Source: Planctomycetales bacterium 10988 (GTDB taxonomy: Bacteria; Planctomycetota; Planctomycetia; Pirellulales; Pb10988). Taken from it: a DNA stretch of 64,000 nt. How positions within the stretch are numbered: position 1 is the stretch's first letter; each line of letters opens with the position of its first letter. Positions 34,626-43,227 of this stretch are shown here, piece after piece. The stretch lies in NCBI GenBank assembly GCA_009664345.1, contig CP043547.1, positions 3,376,709-3,440,708 on the forward strand, given 5' to 3'. The notes under the pieces were generated by a model. That model searched no databases, was not told where the DNA came from, and saw only the letters and a program-made list of their open reading frames with translations. The translations under genes were made by a program, and so were the position numbers.

Positions 34626-36116
34626 CTAGCTTTGTTGTTCGGGCGGGACGCCGTTTTTCCACGGGCCGGCAAGTTCCATGTAGTCCGGAGGACTCAAGGT
34701 GCTGCCGGTATCGCCAGCGTTCCAACCAGGAATGTGGCTCGGTTTGCCGCGTTGTTCGGAACGTGCTTCCCACATCTTCGACCAACTGCCATCGGCATCG
34801 CTGACGGTCATGGTTTCGTCGTTGAAGCGGAAGACTTTGCCTTGACGGTAGCTGCGGGCACCGAGGTTGACCAAGGTGATGGCGGCAGCTCCGAGGTCCG
34901 GAGGGTTGTTGCAAGCCATTTGATCGCCCGATTCCATGGCCGCAATCCAGTTTTGGAAGTGGGCATAGGTGGTGTTCGGGATTTGTTCGGTGCTGATGCG
35001 TTTGATATCGCCACGGCGAATCGAACCGATGCCGGTGACTTGCGGACGTTCGGGGACGAAATCAAAGCCGTCGAAGCGTTCGCCATTTCCGAAGACAAAC
35101 GAACCGTTATGACCGCGGATCAATTGGCGAATCGGGGTGTCTTCGCAGCACATAGTCGCGGTGACCAAGCCTTGAACGCCTTCTTTAAAGTCGGCAACCA
35201 CGGTCGCGACATCGGGCACATCGCGGCCATCGTATTCCAGATAAAGACCACCACCGCCGGTGACGCGGGCCGGGAATCGCAAGCCGGTCGCTTTGAGCAT
35301 CGAGGTGGTTCGGTGAACGAAGAGGTCGGTGAACATCCCCGAACCGAACGGCCAGTAACAACGCCATTGGGCGAAGACGGAGCGATCGAACGGCATTTCA
35401 GGAGCAAGCCCTTCCTTGACGCCGAGCCAACGATCCCAATCGACCGTTTCGGGGCTCATGTCTTTGGTCAAGTTGTAGTAACGCCATTGACCGACGTTGG
35501 AGTTACGGAAGTACTCGGTTTGGTACATGAGGACCTTCCCGAGTTCGCCGGCGTTCAAGCGTTCGCGGACTTCATTCCACAGCGGCAAGCTGGTCGATTG
35601 GACCCCGACTTGCATAATCTTGCCGGTCTCTTTCCAGACGTTGACGACATCGATCGCTTCTTCGACCGAGTGGGTCATCGGCTTTTCGCAGTAGACGTGT
35701 TTGCCGGCTTTCATGGCATCGACGGTTTGCAAATGGTGCCAGTGATCCGGCGTTCCAATACAAACGGCATCGACTTTTTCATCGGCCAGCATGTCGCGAT
35801 AATCGACGTAGCGGGTGGGATCGTTGCCGGTTTTCTTTTTGATGTATTCCGCGGCACGGTTCATGTTGGCTTCGTATACATCCGAAACGGCGACCAATTC
35901 GACATTGGCCCCTTCGTTTTGCAATTGAGCCAACGATTTGACGTGAGCCCCAAAACCACGACCACCCGGGCCGATGAAACCAATACGAATACGGCCGTTG
36001 GCCCCTTGAGCACGGGCAGGAGCGGGAGCGGACAACGCTCCGGCAACCGCACCAGCGGCGGCAACCCCGGCAGCCGAGGTTTGTACAAATTCTCTGCGAG
36101 AGACAGGTTTGTCCAT
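34626..36116 (-). CDS. Tat-exported Gfo/Idh/MocA family oxidoreductase
   Basis: 496 residues from the ATG at 36116, which follows AAGGAG. A twin-arginine signal is present (SRREFVQTSAAGVAAAGAVAGA), so the folded protein with its NAD(P) cofactor is exported. The Rossmann start is IRIGFIGPGGRGFGAHV; the Gfo/Idh/MocA motif CEKPMTHSVEEA supplies the catalytic lysine region. These enzymes oxidise, epimerise or hydrolyse sugars; planctomycetes carry many exported copies. Substrate unknown. It lies downstream of mtdB on the same strand, separated by 269 bp that hold no gene, so it is probably separately transcribed. Confidence 0.93.
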   Translation of the reverse strand: MDKPVSRREFVQTSAAGVAAAGAVAGALSAPAPARAQGANGRIRIGFIGPGGRGFGAHVKSLAQLQNEGANVELVAVSDVYEANMNRAAEYIKKKTGNDPTRYVDYRDMLADEKVDAVCIGTPDHWHHLQTVDAMKAGKHVYCEKPMTHSVEEAIDVVNVWKETGKIMQVGVQSTSLPLWNEVRERLNAGELGKVLMYQTEYFRNSNVGQWRYYNLTKDMSPETVDWDRWLGVKEGLAPEMPFDRSVFAQWRCYWPFGSGMFTDLFVHRTTSMLKATGLRFPARVTGGGGLYLEYDGRDVPDVATVVADFKEGVQGLVTATMCCEDTPIRQLIRGHNGSFVFGNGERFDGFDFVPERPQVTGIGSIRRGDIKRISTEQIPNTTYAHFQNWIAAMESGDQMACNNPPDLGAAAITLVNLGARSYRQGKVFRFNDETMTVSDADGSWSKMWEARSEQRGKPSHIPGWNAGDTGSTLSPPDYMELAGPWKNGVPPEQQS

Positions 36117-36385
36117 GAAGATTCTCCTTGCGTCAGTAACGATGAGGTAGGTAGCAGTGAATGTTGTGTTAAAAATGCGTCTTGCTAAAACAGGTCTATT
36201 ATAAGGCACGAGATCTCGGTTTGCACTAAGACCTGTGAATGGAAGAGAGAATAATCCGAATTTGCGTTTAACTTCACTTTCAACAAATCTAGATGTTTTG
36301 ATGCTTTGGTGCAAGGGGCGGGATTGAGGGAGGTAGGTTCGGTTCAAAGTCCGCTGGGGAACCTCATTATCGAAGAAACTTGTCG

Positions 36386-37255
36386 CTATTCTTCAAGCTT
36401 TTTGGCCAAATCGAGCATTTCTTCCGCGTCGAAGATTTGATTGTTCTGTTCAAAAAGCTTTTCCAGAGCAGTCCGGTGAATCTTCATTTTCGTTCCGCCG
36501 ACGCCCAAGGCTCCGTAACAAGCCGCCCCGTCGCGGAGTTTGGCCTTGTCTTGCATGTCAACGCCTTCCAGCCCCAACGGAGGCACGGCGTTCAGATCAA
36601 TCGCCACCACTAGGTCTTTTGCTTGTTTGCGTTCTTCTTCCGAAAGCAATTGCACTCCGGCTGCTCCGGCGGCGACGACGATTTGCACGCCTTCTAAAGC
36701 GGCGGCAAGATCAGACGATTCCGCATTGGAGATCGGGACCAGATTCCCGGAAGAAACCTGTTTGCTGATCGCTTCGCAGGTCACATTTGCCCGATCAAGC
36801 GAGCGCGAACCGATGCGAACTTCTGCTCCAGAACCAGCCAACAGCCGGGCCACCCGCTGTCCCACCGGGCCGGTTCCGCCTAAGACCAGGGCCTTTGCGT
36901 TTTCTAAATCGACATGCTTTCCGGCCAAGTGAACGGCTGCCGCGGAGGTCGTATTGGAACCATTGGGATCGAGCAACACCGAGACGGCAAACGGGCCGAA
37001 GAAGGCTTTCTTCACCGCTTTGAAGAGGGCTTCCCCTTGGGAAACGTTCGAACCGCCAACAAAAACCGCCGAATAGCGGAGGTCATCCGGTTTTCGGGTA
37101 AAGAGCAACCCATGCACCAATCCGGCGACCTGCTCCGCTTCGACTGAACCATGCCGGAAAAGCTGATCGACCCCACTATCGACCGCGACCACACTATCAA
37201 AAACACTCGGCTGAGCATCGCCATCGAGCTGCAACAAAATTTTCGCAGGTGCCAT
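36386..37255 (-). CDS. mtdB: NAD(P)-dependent methylene-tetrahydromethanopterin dehydrogenase
   Basis: 289 residues. The start at 37255 (MAPAKILLQLDGD) follows GGGAG and matches the usual N-terminus of this family; an upstream extension adds 30 residues of no known motif. The Rossmann core is clear: VDLENAKALVLGGTGPVGQRVARLLAGSGAEVRIGSRS. The N-terminal half has VAVDSGVDQLF and FVGGSNVSQGEALF. It oxidises methylene-H4MPT to methenyl-H4MPT, the step after formaldehyde capture. Fae is encoded 99 bp upstream on the same strand, so they form a C1-oxidation unit. MtdB versus MtdA subtype is not certain from the sequence. Confidence 0.88.
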   Translation of the reverse strand: MAPAKILLQLDGDAQPSVFDSVVAVDSGVDQLFRHGSVEAEQVAGLVHGLLFTRKPDDLRYSAVFVGGSNVSQGEALFKAVKKAFFGPFAVSVLLDPNGSNTTSAAAVHLAGKHVDLENAKALVLGGTGPVGQRVARLLAGSGAEVRIGSRSLDRANVTCEAISKQVSSGNLVPISNAESSDLAAALEGVQIVVAAGAAGVQLLSEEERKQAKDLVVAIDLNAVPPLGLEGVDMQDKAKLRDGAACYGALGVGGTKMKIHRTALEKLFEQNNQIFDAEEMLDLAKKLEE

Positions 37256-37354
37256 GCTTTCTCCCTGTTGGCGGATTGTTCGAGGTTCGAAAGAAAACGC
37301 CTTCGACCAGAGACGGCCCAAGGCGTTTTGAAAATCGTTATCCATGAAAGACGT

Positions 37355-37852
37355 TTAGAAGCCTTTGAAGGGGTGTTGAGCGGAATCTTTTCCGGCCAAC
37401 ATTTCTTCCACCGACGGAGCATTCTTCATTGCATTGGCAATGGCGTCGCGGGTGGCTTGATAGTTGTAGTCATAAATCTTTTTGTCGTCTTCGGCTTCCG
37501 GATGGATAAAGACCCCGCAGACGATGACCAAATCTTCGGCTTGATCTTGGGGAATGACTTTATCGGCGACCGAATCGGCCACGGCTTGAGCGACCGCGGC
37601 TTGGGCGGGGCCGAACATTTGCACGGCTTGCTTCATCCCTTTGATGGTGACTTTCGTGATCATGACCGTGGCGGGTTTGACGGCCAAGTTCGGAGCCAGC
37701 ACAGCCAAAAGGTTCGTGTGCCCTTCGCTTTGACGTGCCAAGGCGTTGGCAAAAGCGGTCCCAACGGGACCATCTTTGCTTCCGATCAAGAGGTCAATAT
37801 GAGCAATTTCATTATCACCGCCAACGAGGGCTTCCCCAACATACATCGACAT
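37355..37852 (-). CDS. fae: Formaldehyde-activating enzyme
   Basis: 165 residues, standard for Fae. The conserved core is complete: VGEALVGGDNEIAHIDLLIG, TNLLAVLAPNLAVKPATVMITKVTI, AVQMFGPAQ, VIPQDQAEDLVIVCGVFIHPEA and a terminal AQHPFKGF. Fae condenses formaldehyde with tetrahydromethanopterin to give methylene-H4MPT, both detoxifying formaldehyde and feeding oxidation to formate. AAGGAG lies 8 nt before the ATG. It is first in a unit with mtdB, with a divergent ATP-grasp gene across a 191-bp gap. Planctomycetes are known to carry these archaeal-like C1 genes. Confidence 0.95.
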   Translation of the reverse strand: MSMYVGEALVGGDNEIAHIDLLIGSKDGPVGTAFANALARQSEGHTNLLAVLAPNLAVKPATVMITKVTIKGMKQAVQMFGPAQAAVAQAVADSVADKVIPQDQAEDLVIVCGVFIHPEAEDDKKIYDYNYQATRDAIANAMKNAPSVEEMLAGKDSAQHPFKGF

Positions 37853-38043
37853 TCCAAATTCTCCTTCAATAAACGTTACAAATGGGGGGATACGATAACC
37901 GTAATGTCTTGTTTTTCACGCGATCAGGCCAGATAATGGGATGCCCCGGCAAGCGGCCCAATCGCAAGAGTGAACTGGAACCATAAACGGACCTTGCTGT
38001 AAAATCAAGCACTTCACCCAGTGTTTCTTAGGAGATTGATTCT

Positions 38044-39222
38044 GTGTTGTCCAATCAGAAGTCTATCTTGATTGTCGGAGCAAGCGTGCGAGCAGCGATG
38101 CAATCGGCCCAGCGAGCGGGGTTTTCTCCCTATGGAATGGACCTTTTTGCCGATCAAGACACCCAAGCAGCCGGTTCGGTCCAGGCGATTTCGCCCTATC
38201 CTGAAGGGATAATTTCGCATTCAAAAAAAATCCCTGCCAGCCCCTGGATTTATACCGGGGCTCTAGAAAATTATCCCCGGACAATCGCCGAACTTTCCCG
38301 TTCACGCCCGCTTTTGGGAAATGGTCCGAAGGTACTTCGCAAGGTTCGCGATCCTTTTTGGTTAGCGGAGACCTGCCGTGAAATATTGCCCACGGTTCCG
38401 CAACTTGCTTTGTGGAAAGATCATCAATCATTAACCGATTCGGATTGGCTTTTAAAGCCTTTTCATTCCGCGGCAGGGCGTATGGTTCAATCCCTGCAAA
38501 CTGTGCTTGAAAAAAAAGAAAGAAATCCTTCCATTGTTAAAGAATTTAAAGAGAAAAAATTCTATTTGCAACAAAGAATGAAAGGGGAAACCCAATCAGC
38601 TCTCTATTTTGCCACGCAAGGAAAAGCGGTTCTTTGGGGAGTGACACAACAATTGTCAGGATGCAAATTTTTAAATGCGAAAGAGTTTCATTACGCCGGT
38701 TCTATTGGGCCGTTGAGTTTAACAAAAGAACAAACACAAGACTGGCAGGCGTTAGGGGATCACCTTGTTCAAAAGGCAAATTTAAAAGGGGTCTTTGGAT
38801 TGGATGCCGTGGTGAATCAAGAAGGAATTTGGCCTCTGGAAGTCAATCCTCGCTGGACGGCAAGTGTGGAGCTTTACGAACGGGCGTATGGAATTTCCGC
38901 GTTTTTAAATCATGTTCATGCTGTAAATGATGAATCCGTAACGGTACCTGACTTTAAAAATCTGACACCGTCGAGCTATTGGGCAAAAGGGATTCTTTAT
39001 GCAAAACAAGAAATTGAAATTAAAGAACCTCTTGCTGCACGATTATTAAAACATAGTGAAACGACCCCTCCTTGGCCGTGTTTGGCCGATTTACCTACCG
39101 CTGGAGCGATCATTCCGCCAGGGGCACCTATTTTGACATTTTTTATTGCTTGTCCTGTGCGAGAACAATTAAATCAAAGACTTAAAAAGTTTGCTGGTAT
39201 TTATCACCAATTTTTTAAATAG
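38044..39222 (+). CDS. ATP-grasp protein linked to the H4MPT C1 genes
   Basis: 392 residues starting at a GTG that follows TAGGAG. The ATP-grasp fold is visible in LLKPFHSAAGRMVQSL (ATP-binding lysine and loop) and FGLDAVVNQEGIWPLEVNPRWTAS (metal-binding Glu and Asn). ATP-grasp enzymes join a carboxylate to an amine or thiol through an acyl phosphate. Homologous ATP-grasp genes sit in the H4MPT-linked C1 clusters of methylotrophs and planctomycetes, where a role in cofactor biosynthesis has been proposed. It is divergent from fae. Codon use changes from about 38440 on, becoming strongly AT-rich (TTA, AAA, ATT). A hairpin terminator follows. Confidence 0.8.
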   Translation: MLSNQKSILIVGASVRAAMQSAQRAGFSPYGMDLFADQDTQAAGSVQAISPYPEGIISHSKKIPASPWIYTGALENYPRTIAELSRSRPLLGNGPKVLRKVRDPFWLAETCREILPTVPQLALWKDHQSLTDSDWLLKPFHSAAGRMVQSLQTVLEKKERNPSIVKEFKEKKFYLQQRMKGETQSALYFATQGKAVLWGVTQQLSGCKFLNAKEFHYAGSIGPLSLTKEQTQDWQALGDHLVQKANLKGVFGLDAVVNQEGIWPLEVNPRWTASVELYERAYGISAFLNHVHAVNDESVTVPDFKNLTPSSYWAKGILYAKQEIEIKEPLAARLLKHSETTPPWPCLADLPTAGAIIPPGAPILTFFIACPVREQLNQRLKKFAGIYHQFFK

Positions 39223-39233
39223 AAATCAATCAT

Positions 39234-39279
39234 TAAAAAAAGAGGTCAACATTCAATGAAGAATATGACCTCTTTTTTC
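39234..39279. terminator. Bidirectional terminator
   Basis: AGAGGTCA (39241-39248) pairs with TGACCTCT (39266-39273), flanked by an A-run on the left and a T-run on the right, so it can end both the ATP-grasp gene and the convergent repeat-protein gene. Confidence 0.85.
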
Positions 39280-39320
39280 TATATATAATTTAAATCAAAT
39301 TGAAGTGGATAAATTCTTTA

Positions 39321-42300
39321 TTATTGAATTCCTAGGCCGCTGAAAAGTTTATCGATTTTTTCCGCTTCACTATAAAATTCATCGACCTCTTCCCACCAGG
39401 ATTTTTTCTGTTCCGAATGCTCGGGGAGGGTGTCTTCGGGAGCTTCTTCCGATTGAACCTCTGCGAAGAAAGGCTGTGAGAATGGGCTTGGGAGAGAATC
39501 GGTATTCGTGAGCCCTCCTGCGATGAAAAGTCCACTTGTTTCCGAGGAAGGTCCAGAGTAGAAGTTTGCCAAGTCCGCTAAATCCACGCCGCTAAACGCT
39601 CGGGTGTGCGGGCCTCCCGTGGAACCGGGAACCGTGAGGATATCGAAGAACTCATCCTGATTGATATCGGCGGAAGCGACGCGGACCCCGCCGGTGAAAG
39701 AGGGGTCATAAGCATAAAAGTTCTGCAAGAGCGAAGCATCCGCTGAACTGAAAACTTTCACATGCGGCCCGCCGCCTGCTCCGGGAGAGGTGATGATGTC
39801 ATCAAGGCCATCGTTATCGACATCGCCCGCTGCCACAAAAATCCCGGTGAGAACATTCGAGGCATAGGCATAAAAATTCGTGGCGGCTCCGGTCATTTGC
39901 TCGCCGGTCATTCCACTAAAGACGCGAACGTGCGGCCCGCCGCCTGCTCCGGGTCCGGTGATGATGTCCGCAAAGCCATCGCCATCGATATCCCCGGCGG
40001 CAACGCGAACCCCGCCGGTGAAGCTGGGATCATAGGCGTAAAACTCGGTGATTATCTCTCCGGTGAGACCGTCGAAGACTTTCACATGGGGGCCACCTCC
40101 GGCATCGGCAGCGGTGATGATGTCGTCGCGGCCATCATTATTCACATCGCCGACAGCAATATAGACTCCGCCCGTGAAACTGGGATCATAGGCATAAAAA
40201 TCCCGGATTCCGCCAAAAGTTAAATCTCCCGGGGTGGAGCTATCAAAGACCGAAACTCTCGGACCACCCCCTGGTCCGGCGGCGGTGACGATGTCGAGGA
40301 TGCCATCCCCATTGATATCCCCGGTCGCCACACGAATGCCTCCGGTGAAGGCTTTCGTATAAGGATAGAAGCTTGCCAACTCGGTGCCTGATTCATCAAA
40401 CATTCGTACGAATCCGGCAGTACCCGCATCGGTCCCGGTGACGATCAGCGGGGTTTTTGGTTCCAAATCGACCAAGAAAAGCTCTTTGCCATAGTCGGCA
40501 GTTCGTGCGGCAAAGAAGAGCGTTCCATTGACGTTCGCGAGATACTCTGGGTCCGCACCATAGGTGGCTTGCTCAAGTTCATAGGCAAGAACCGTCCCTG
40601 CGGAAGTTCCATCCGTTTTCCAGATATCCTCAATATCCTCACTTGATTCAGCGACGAAGTAGAGCGTTCCGTTTACTTCCTCAAAATGGCTGGGATAGGA
40701 ACCCTGGCTCCCCTCGTGGATATCTTTAATAAGCATCGTTCCTGCCGAGGTCCCGTTGCTCATCCACAATTCGCTGCCATTGATGCCGTCAGTCGCTGCA
40801 AAAAAGAGGGTGCCGTTAAAATTGTAGAAATGAGAGCTGCTGGAACTGTTGGCCCCTGGGCGGATGTCCGCAACGAGCATCGTTCCGGCAGAGGTTCCAT
40901 CGCTTATCCACAGCTCTTGGCCATAGGAACCTTCATTCGCTCTGAAAAAGAGGGTGCCATTCACATTGGTCAGTCGAGAGGGAGAAGAGTCGTCGGCCCC
41001 TGGGCGGATATCCACGACAAGCATGGTTCCCGCGGACGTTCCATCGCTCATCCATAATTCTGAGCCATGGCAACCATCATTTGCTTCGAAAAAGAGGGTA
41101 CCATTCACATTGACAAGGTTATCTGGCCAGGAATTTTCCGAATCTGGGTGGATGTCTGCAACGAGCATGGTCCCCGCGGACGTTCCATTGCTCATCCATA
41201 GCTCTTGGCCATAGGAACCGTCATTTGCTTTAAAAAAGAGGGTTCCATTTACATTGACGAAGCTACTTGGATTCGAGGATTCAGTGCCGGCATTAATGTC
41301 CTTAACTAACTGTGTCCCTGCCGAAGTTCCATCACTTTTCCAAAGCTCGTAGCCATAGCTTTCTAAGTGAGCCGAGAAGAACAGCGTCCCGTTGACATTG
41401 GTCAGATGGTAAGTGTAGCGATTGTCGGTCGTGTTAAAGGCTCGGATCATTTCCGTTCCGGCAGTCGTCCCATCGGATTTCCACAGGGTATATCCATAGA
41501 GACCGGTATCTGCCACGAAGAACAATGTCCCGTTGACATTGGTGAGTTCATAAGGGTTGGAATCGGCTGTACCATCCGCGATATCGGCCAAGAGGAAAGT
41601 GCCTGCGGAGGTTCCATTAGAGATACGTGGTTCATGTCCAACCACGCCATCGGAAGCGCCGAAAAAAAGTTGCCCATTGAAATTCGTGAGCGACGTGATA
41701 TTCGTCTTCGCGGAAGGACCATCAATCAGCTCAAAGGCAAGGATGGTTCCCGCGGAGGTTCCATCACTCATCCATAATTCTTCCCCGTATTCTTGGGTCG
41801 TTGCTGAGAAGTAGAGTGTTCCGTTGACGTTGATGAGTTCGTTCGGGTAGGAACCATCGGTTCCCGGTTCAAGGTCTTTGACCAACACCGTTCCGGCCGA
41901 CGTTCCATTGGTCATCCAGAGTTCTGAGCCATAGCTGCCCTCCCTCGCTCTGAAGAACAGCGTGCCATTGAGATTGACAAATTCGTCAGGGGATGAGGAG
42001 TCGCTACCGCTTTGAATGTCTTTGACCAGCACTGTTCCGGCAGAGGTCCCGTTACTCATCCAGAGTTCATTTCCGTAGCCCCCAACAAATGCCGTAAAAA
42101 AGAGGGTCCCGTTGACATTCGTTGGTTCGGAAATACTGGTGGAACTTAGACCACTATTCATGTCTTTCACCAGTTGCGTCCCTGCGTAGGTTCCATCACT
42201 TTTCCAAAGTTCAAATCCATAGCCTTGAGAATAAGCACGGAAGAACAGCGTCCCACTGACATTGGTAAGTGCATTCGGGGAACTACCGCTACTACTGCCT

Positions 42301-43022
42301 CCTGATCGAATATCGCGTACAAGTTCGGTTCCCGCGGAAGTTCCGTTGCTCTTCCACAGTTCAGAGCCATAAACTCCGTCATTGGCAGAGAAAAAAAGCG
42401 TCCCACTTAGATTGGTAAGATAGTTCAGAGAGGAGGAACCTGTCCCGCTACGAATATCCTTAACGAGCTGTGTGCCGGCCGACGTTCCGTCCGTCATCCA
42501 GAGTTCGTTGCCATAGGTATCCTCTTGTGCGGTAAAATAAAGGGTGCCATGGAAATTCACGAAGTTGGATGGGAAGGCGTTCTCCGCACCGGGGTCGAGG
42601 TCTTTTACCAGCTGCGTCCCGGCGGTGGAACCATCCGTTTTCCACAGTTCCGCACCATAAGTATCGTCGTATGCACTAAAAAAGAGTGTCCCGTTCACGT
42701 TCAACAATTCAGGAGCGATCGGTCCGTAAGCGTATGGGCTGAGGTCTTTGATGAATTGTGTCCCCACGGTGGTCCCGTCCGTCATCCATAACGATCTGCC
42801 GTTTTCGTCATTGATGGCTGTAAAGTACAGGGTGGCATTGACTTCAGTCGCGCTATCGATACCAGAGCCCTGGCCGGTCGGATTGATATCAATTAAAACC
42901 GGGTCCGCGGAAAGAAGCTGGCGGGGTTCAAGTTGTTCAAGATTGAGGGAGGTATCTCGCAGCTCTTTGAGGTGAGATTGCTTTTGCTGTTCGGAAGAAG
43001 TGGAAAAGAAAGAACGCCACAT
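39321..43022 (-). CDS. Giant surface protein: LEPR motif, 16-17 ELW/GTSAGT repeats, five FG-GAP-like calcium repeats
   Basis: 1233 residues. Residues about 31-40 carry LEQLEPRQLLSAD, the planctomycete surface-protein motif that follows a charged leader and is thought to mark exported cell-envelope proteins. Then 16 full and one partial copies of a ~47-residue unit follow (NGTLFFxAxxxxxGxELWxSxGTSAGTxLVxDI); the ninth has HEPRISNGT in place of ELW. After residue about 880, five FG-GAP/VCBS-like repeats with calcium loops (GDINGDGILD, GDVNNDGRDD, GDIDGDGFAD, GDVDNDGLDD, ADINQDEFFD), the last poorer in Asp. The tail is acidic with WWEEVDEFYSEAEKI. It is likely an adhesin or cell-surface structural protein. 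GAGGATTCGCTTT precedes the ATG. Confidence 0.88.
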   Translation of the reverse strand: MWRSFFSTSSEQQKQSHLKELRDTSLNLEQLEPRQLLSADPVLIDINPTGQGSGIDSATEVNATLYFTAINDENGRSLWMTDGTTVGTQFIKDLSPYAYGPIAPELLNVNGTLFFSAYDDTYGAELWKTDGSTAGTQLVKDLDPGAENAFPSNFVNFHGTLYFTAQEDTYGNELWMTDGTSAGTQLVKDIRSGTGSSSLNYLTNLSGTLFFSANDGVYGSELWKSNGTSAGTELVRDIRSGGSSSGSSPNALTNVSGTLFFRAYSQGYGFELWKSDGTYAGTQLVKDMNSGLSSTSISEPTNVNGTLFFTAFVGGYGNELWMSNGTSAGTVLVKDIQSGSDSSSPDEFVNLNGTLFFRAREGSYGSELWMTNGTSAGTVLVKDLEPGTDGSYPNELINVNGTLYFSATTQEYGEELWMSDGTSAGTILAFELIDGPSAKTNITSLTNFNGQLFFGASDGVVGHEPRISNGTSAGTFLLADIADGTADSNPYELTNVNGTLFFVADTGLYGYTLWKSDGTTAGTEMIRAFNTTDNRYTYHLTNVNGTLFFSAHLESYGYELWKSDGTSAGTQLVKDINAGTESSNPSSFVNVNGTLFFKANDGSYGQELWMSNGTSAGTMLVADIHPDSENSWPDNLVNVNGTLFFEANDGCHGSELWMSDGTSAGTMLVVDIRPGADDSSPSRLTNVNGTLFFRANEGSYGQELWISDGTSAGTMLVADIRPGANSSSSSHFYNFNGTLFFAATDGINGSELWMSNGTSAGTMLIKDIHEGSQGSYPSHFEEVNGTLYFVAESSEDIEDIWKTDGTSAGTVLAYELEQATYGADPEYLANVNGTLFFAARTADYGKELFLVDLEPKTPLIVTGTDAGTAGFVRMFDESGTELASFYPYTKAFTGGIRVATGDINGDGILDIVTAAGPGGGPRVSVFDSSTPGDLTFGGIRDFYAYDPSFTGGVYIAVGDVNNDGRDDIITAADAGGGPHVKVFDGLTGEIITEFYAYDPSFTGGVRVAAGDIDGDGFADIITGPGAGGGPHVRVFSGMTGEQMTGAATNFYAYASNVLTGIFVAAGDVDNDGLDDIITSPGAGGGPHVKVFSSADASLLQNFYAYDPSFTGGVRVASADINQDEFFDILTVPGSTGGPHTRAFSGVDLADLANFYSGPSSETSGLFIAGGLTNTDSLPSPFSQPFFAEVQSEEAPEDTLPEHSEQKKSWWEEVDEFYSEAEKIDKLFSGLGIQ

Positions 43023-43154
43023 AAAGCGAATCCTCTAGGGAGTATGAGGGAATCGAATAAGTTGGGATCGAGGGGATGACATGAATAACGTGAGAACGGA
43101 AAGAAATTCCACGATCAATATACCAGAGCCTTTGTCGAAGACGGTCCAAGAAAG

Positions 43155-43185
43155 AAAAAGGGCCGTATTCCCGTGAATACGACCC
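43155..43185 (-). terminator. Terminator after the 863-residue protein gene
   Basis: On the minus strand GGGTCGTATTC pairs with GAATACGGCCC across a 4-nt loop (plus-strand 43160-43185), followed by TTTTTCTTTCTT. Confidence 0.85.
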
Positions 43186-43227
43186 CTTGAACGAATGCAA
43201 AATTGCAAGGCTTAGCAGAAGCGGAGA

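Noticed and set aside
34632-36188. 518-codon plus-strand open frame opposite the Gfo/Idh/MocA gene
   Set aside because: Shadow; the exported oxidoreductase on the minus strand has Tat signal and catalytic motifs.
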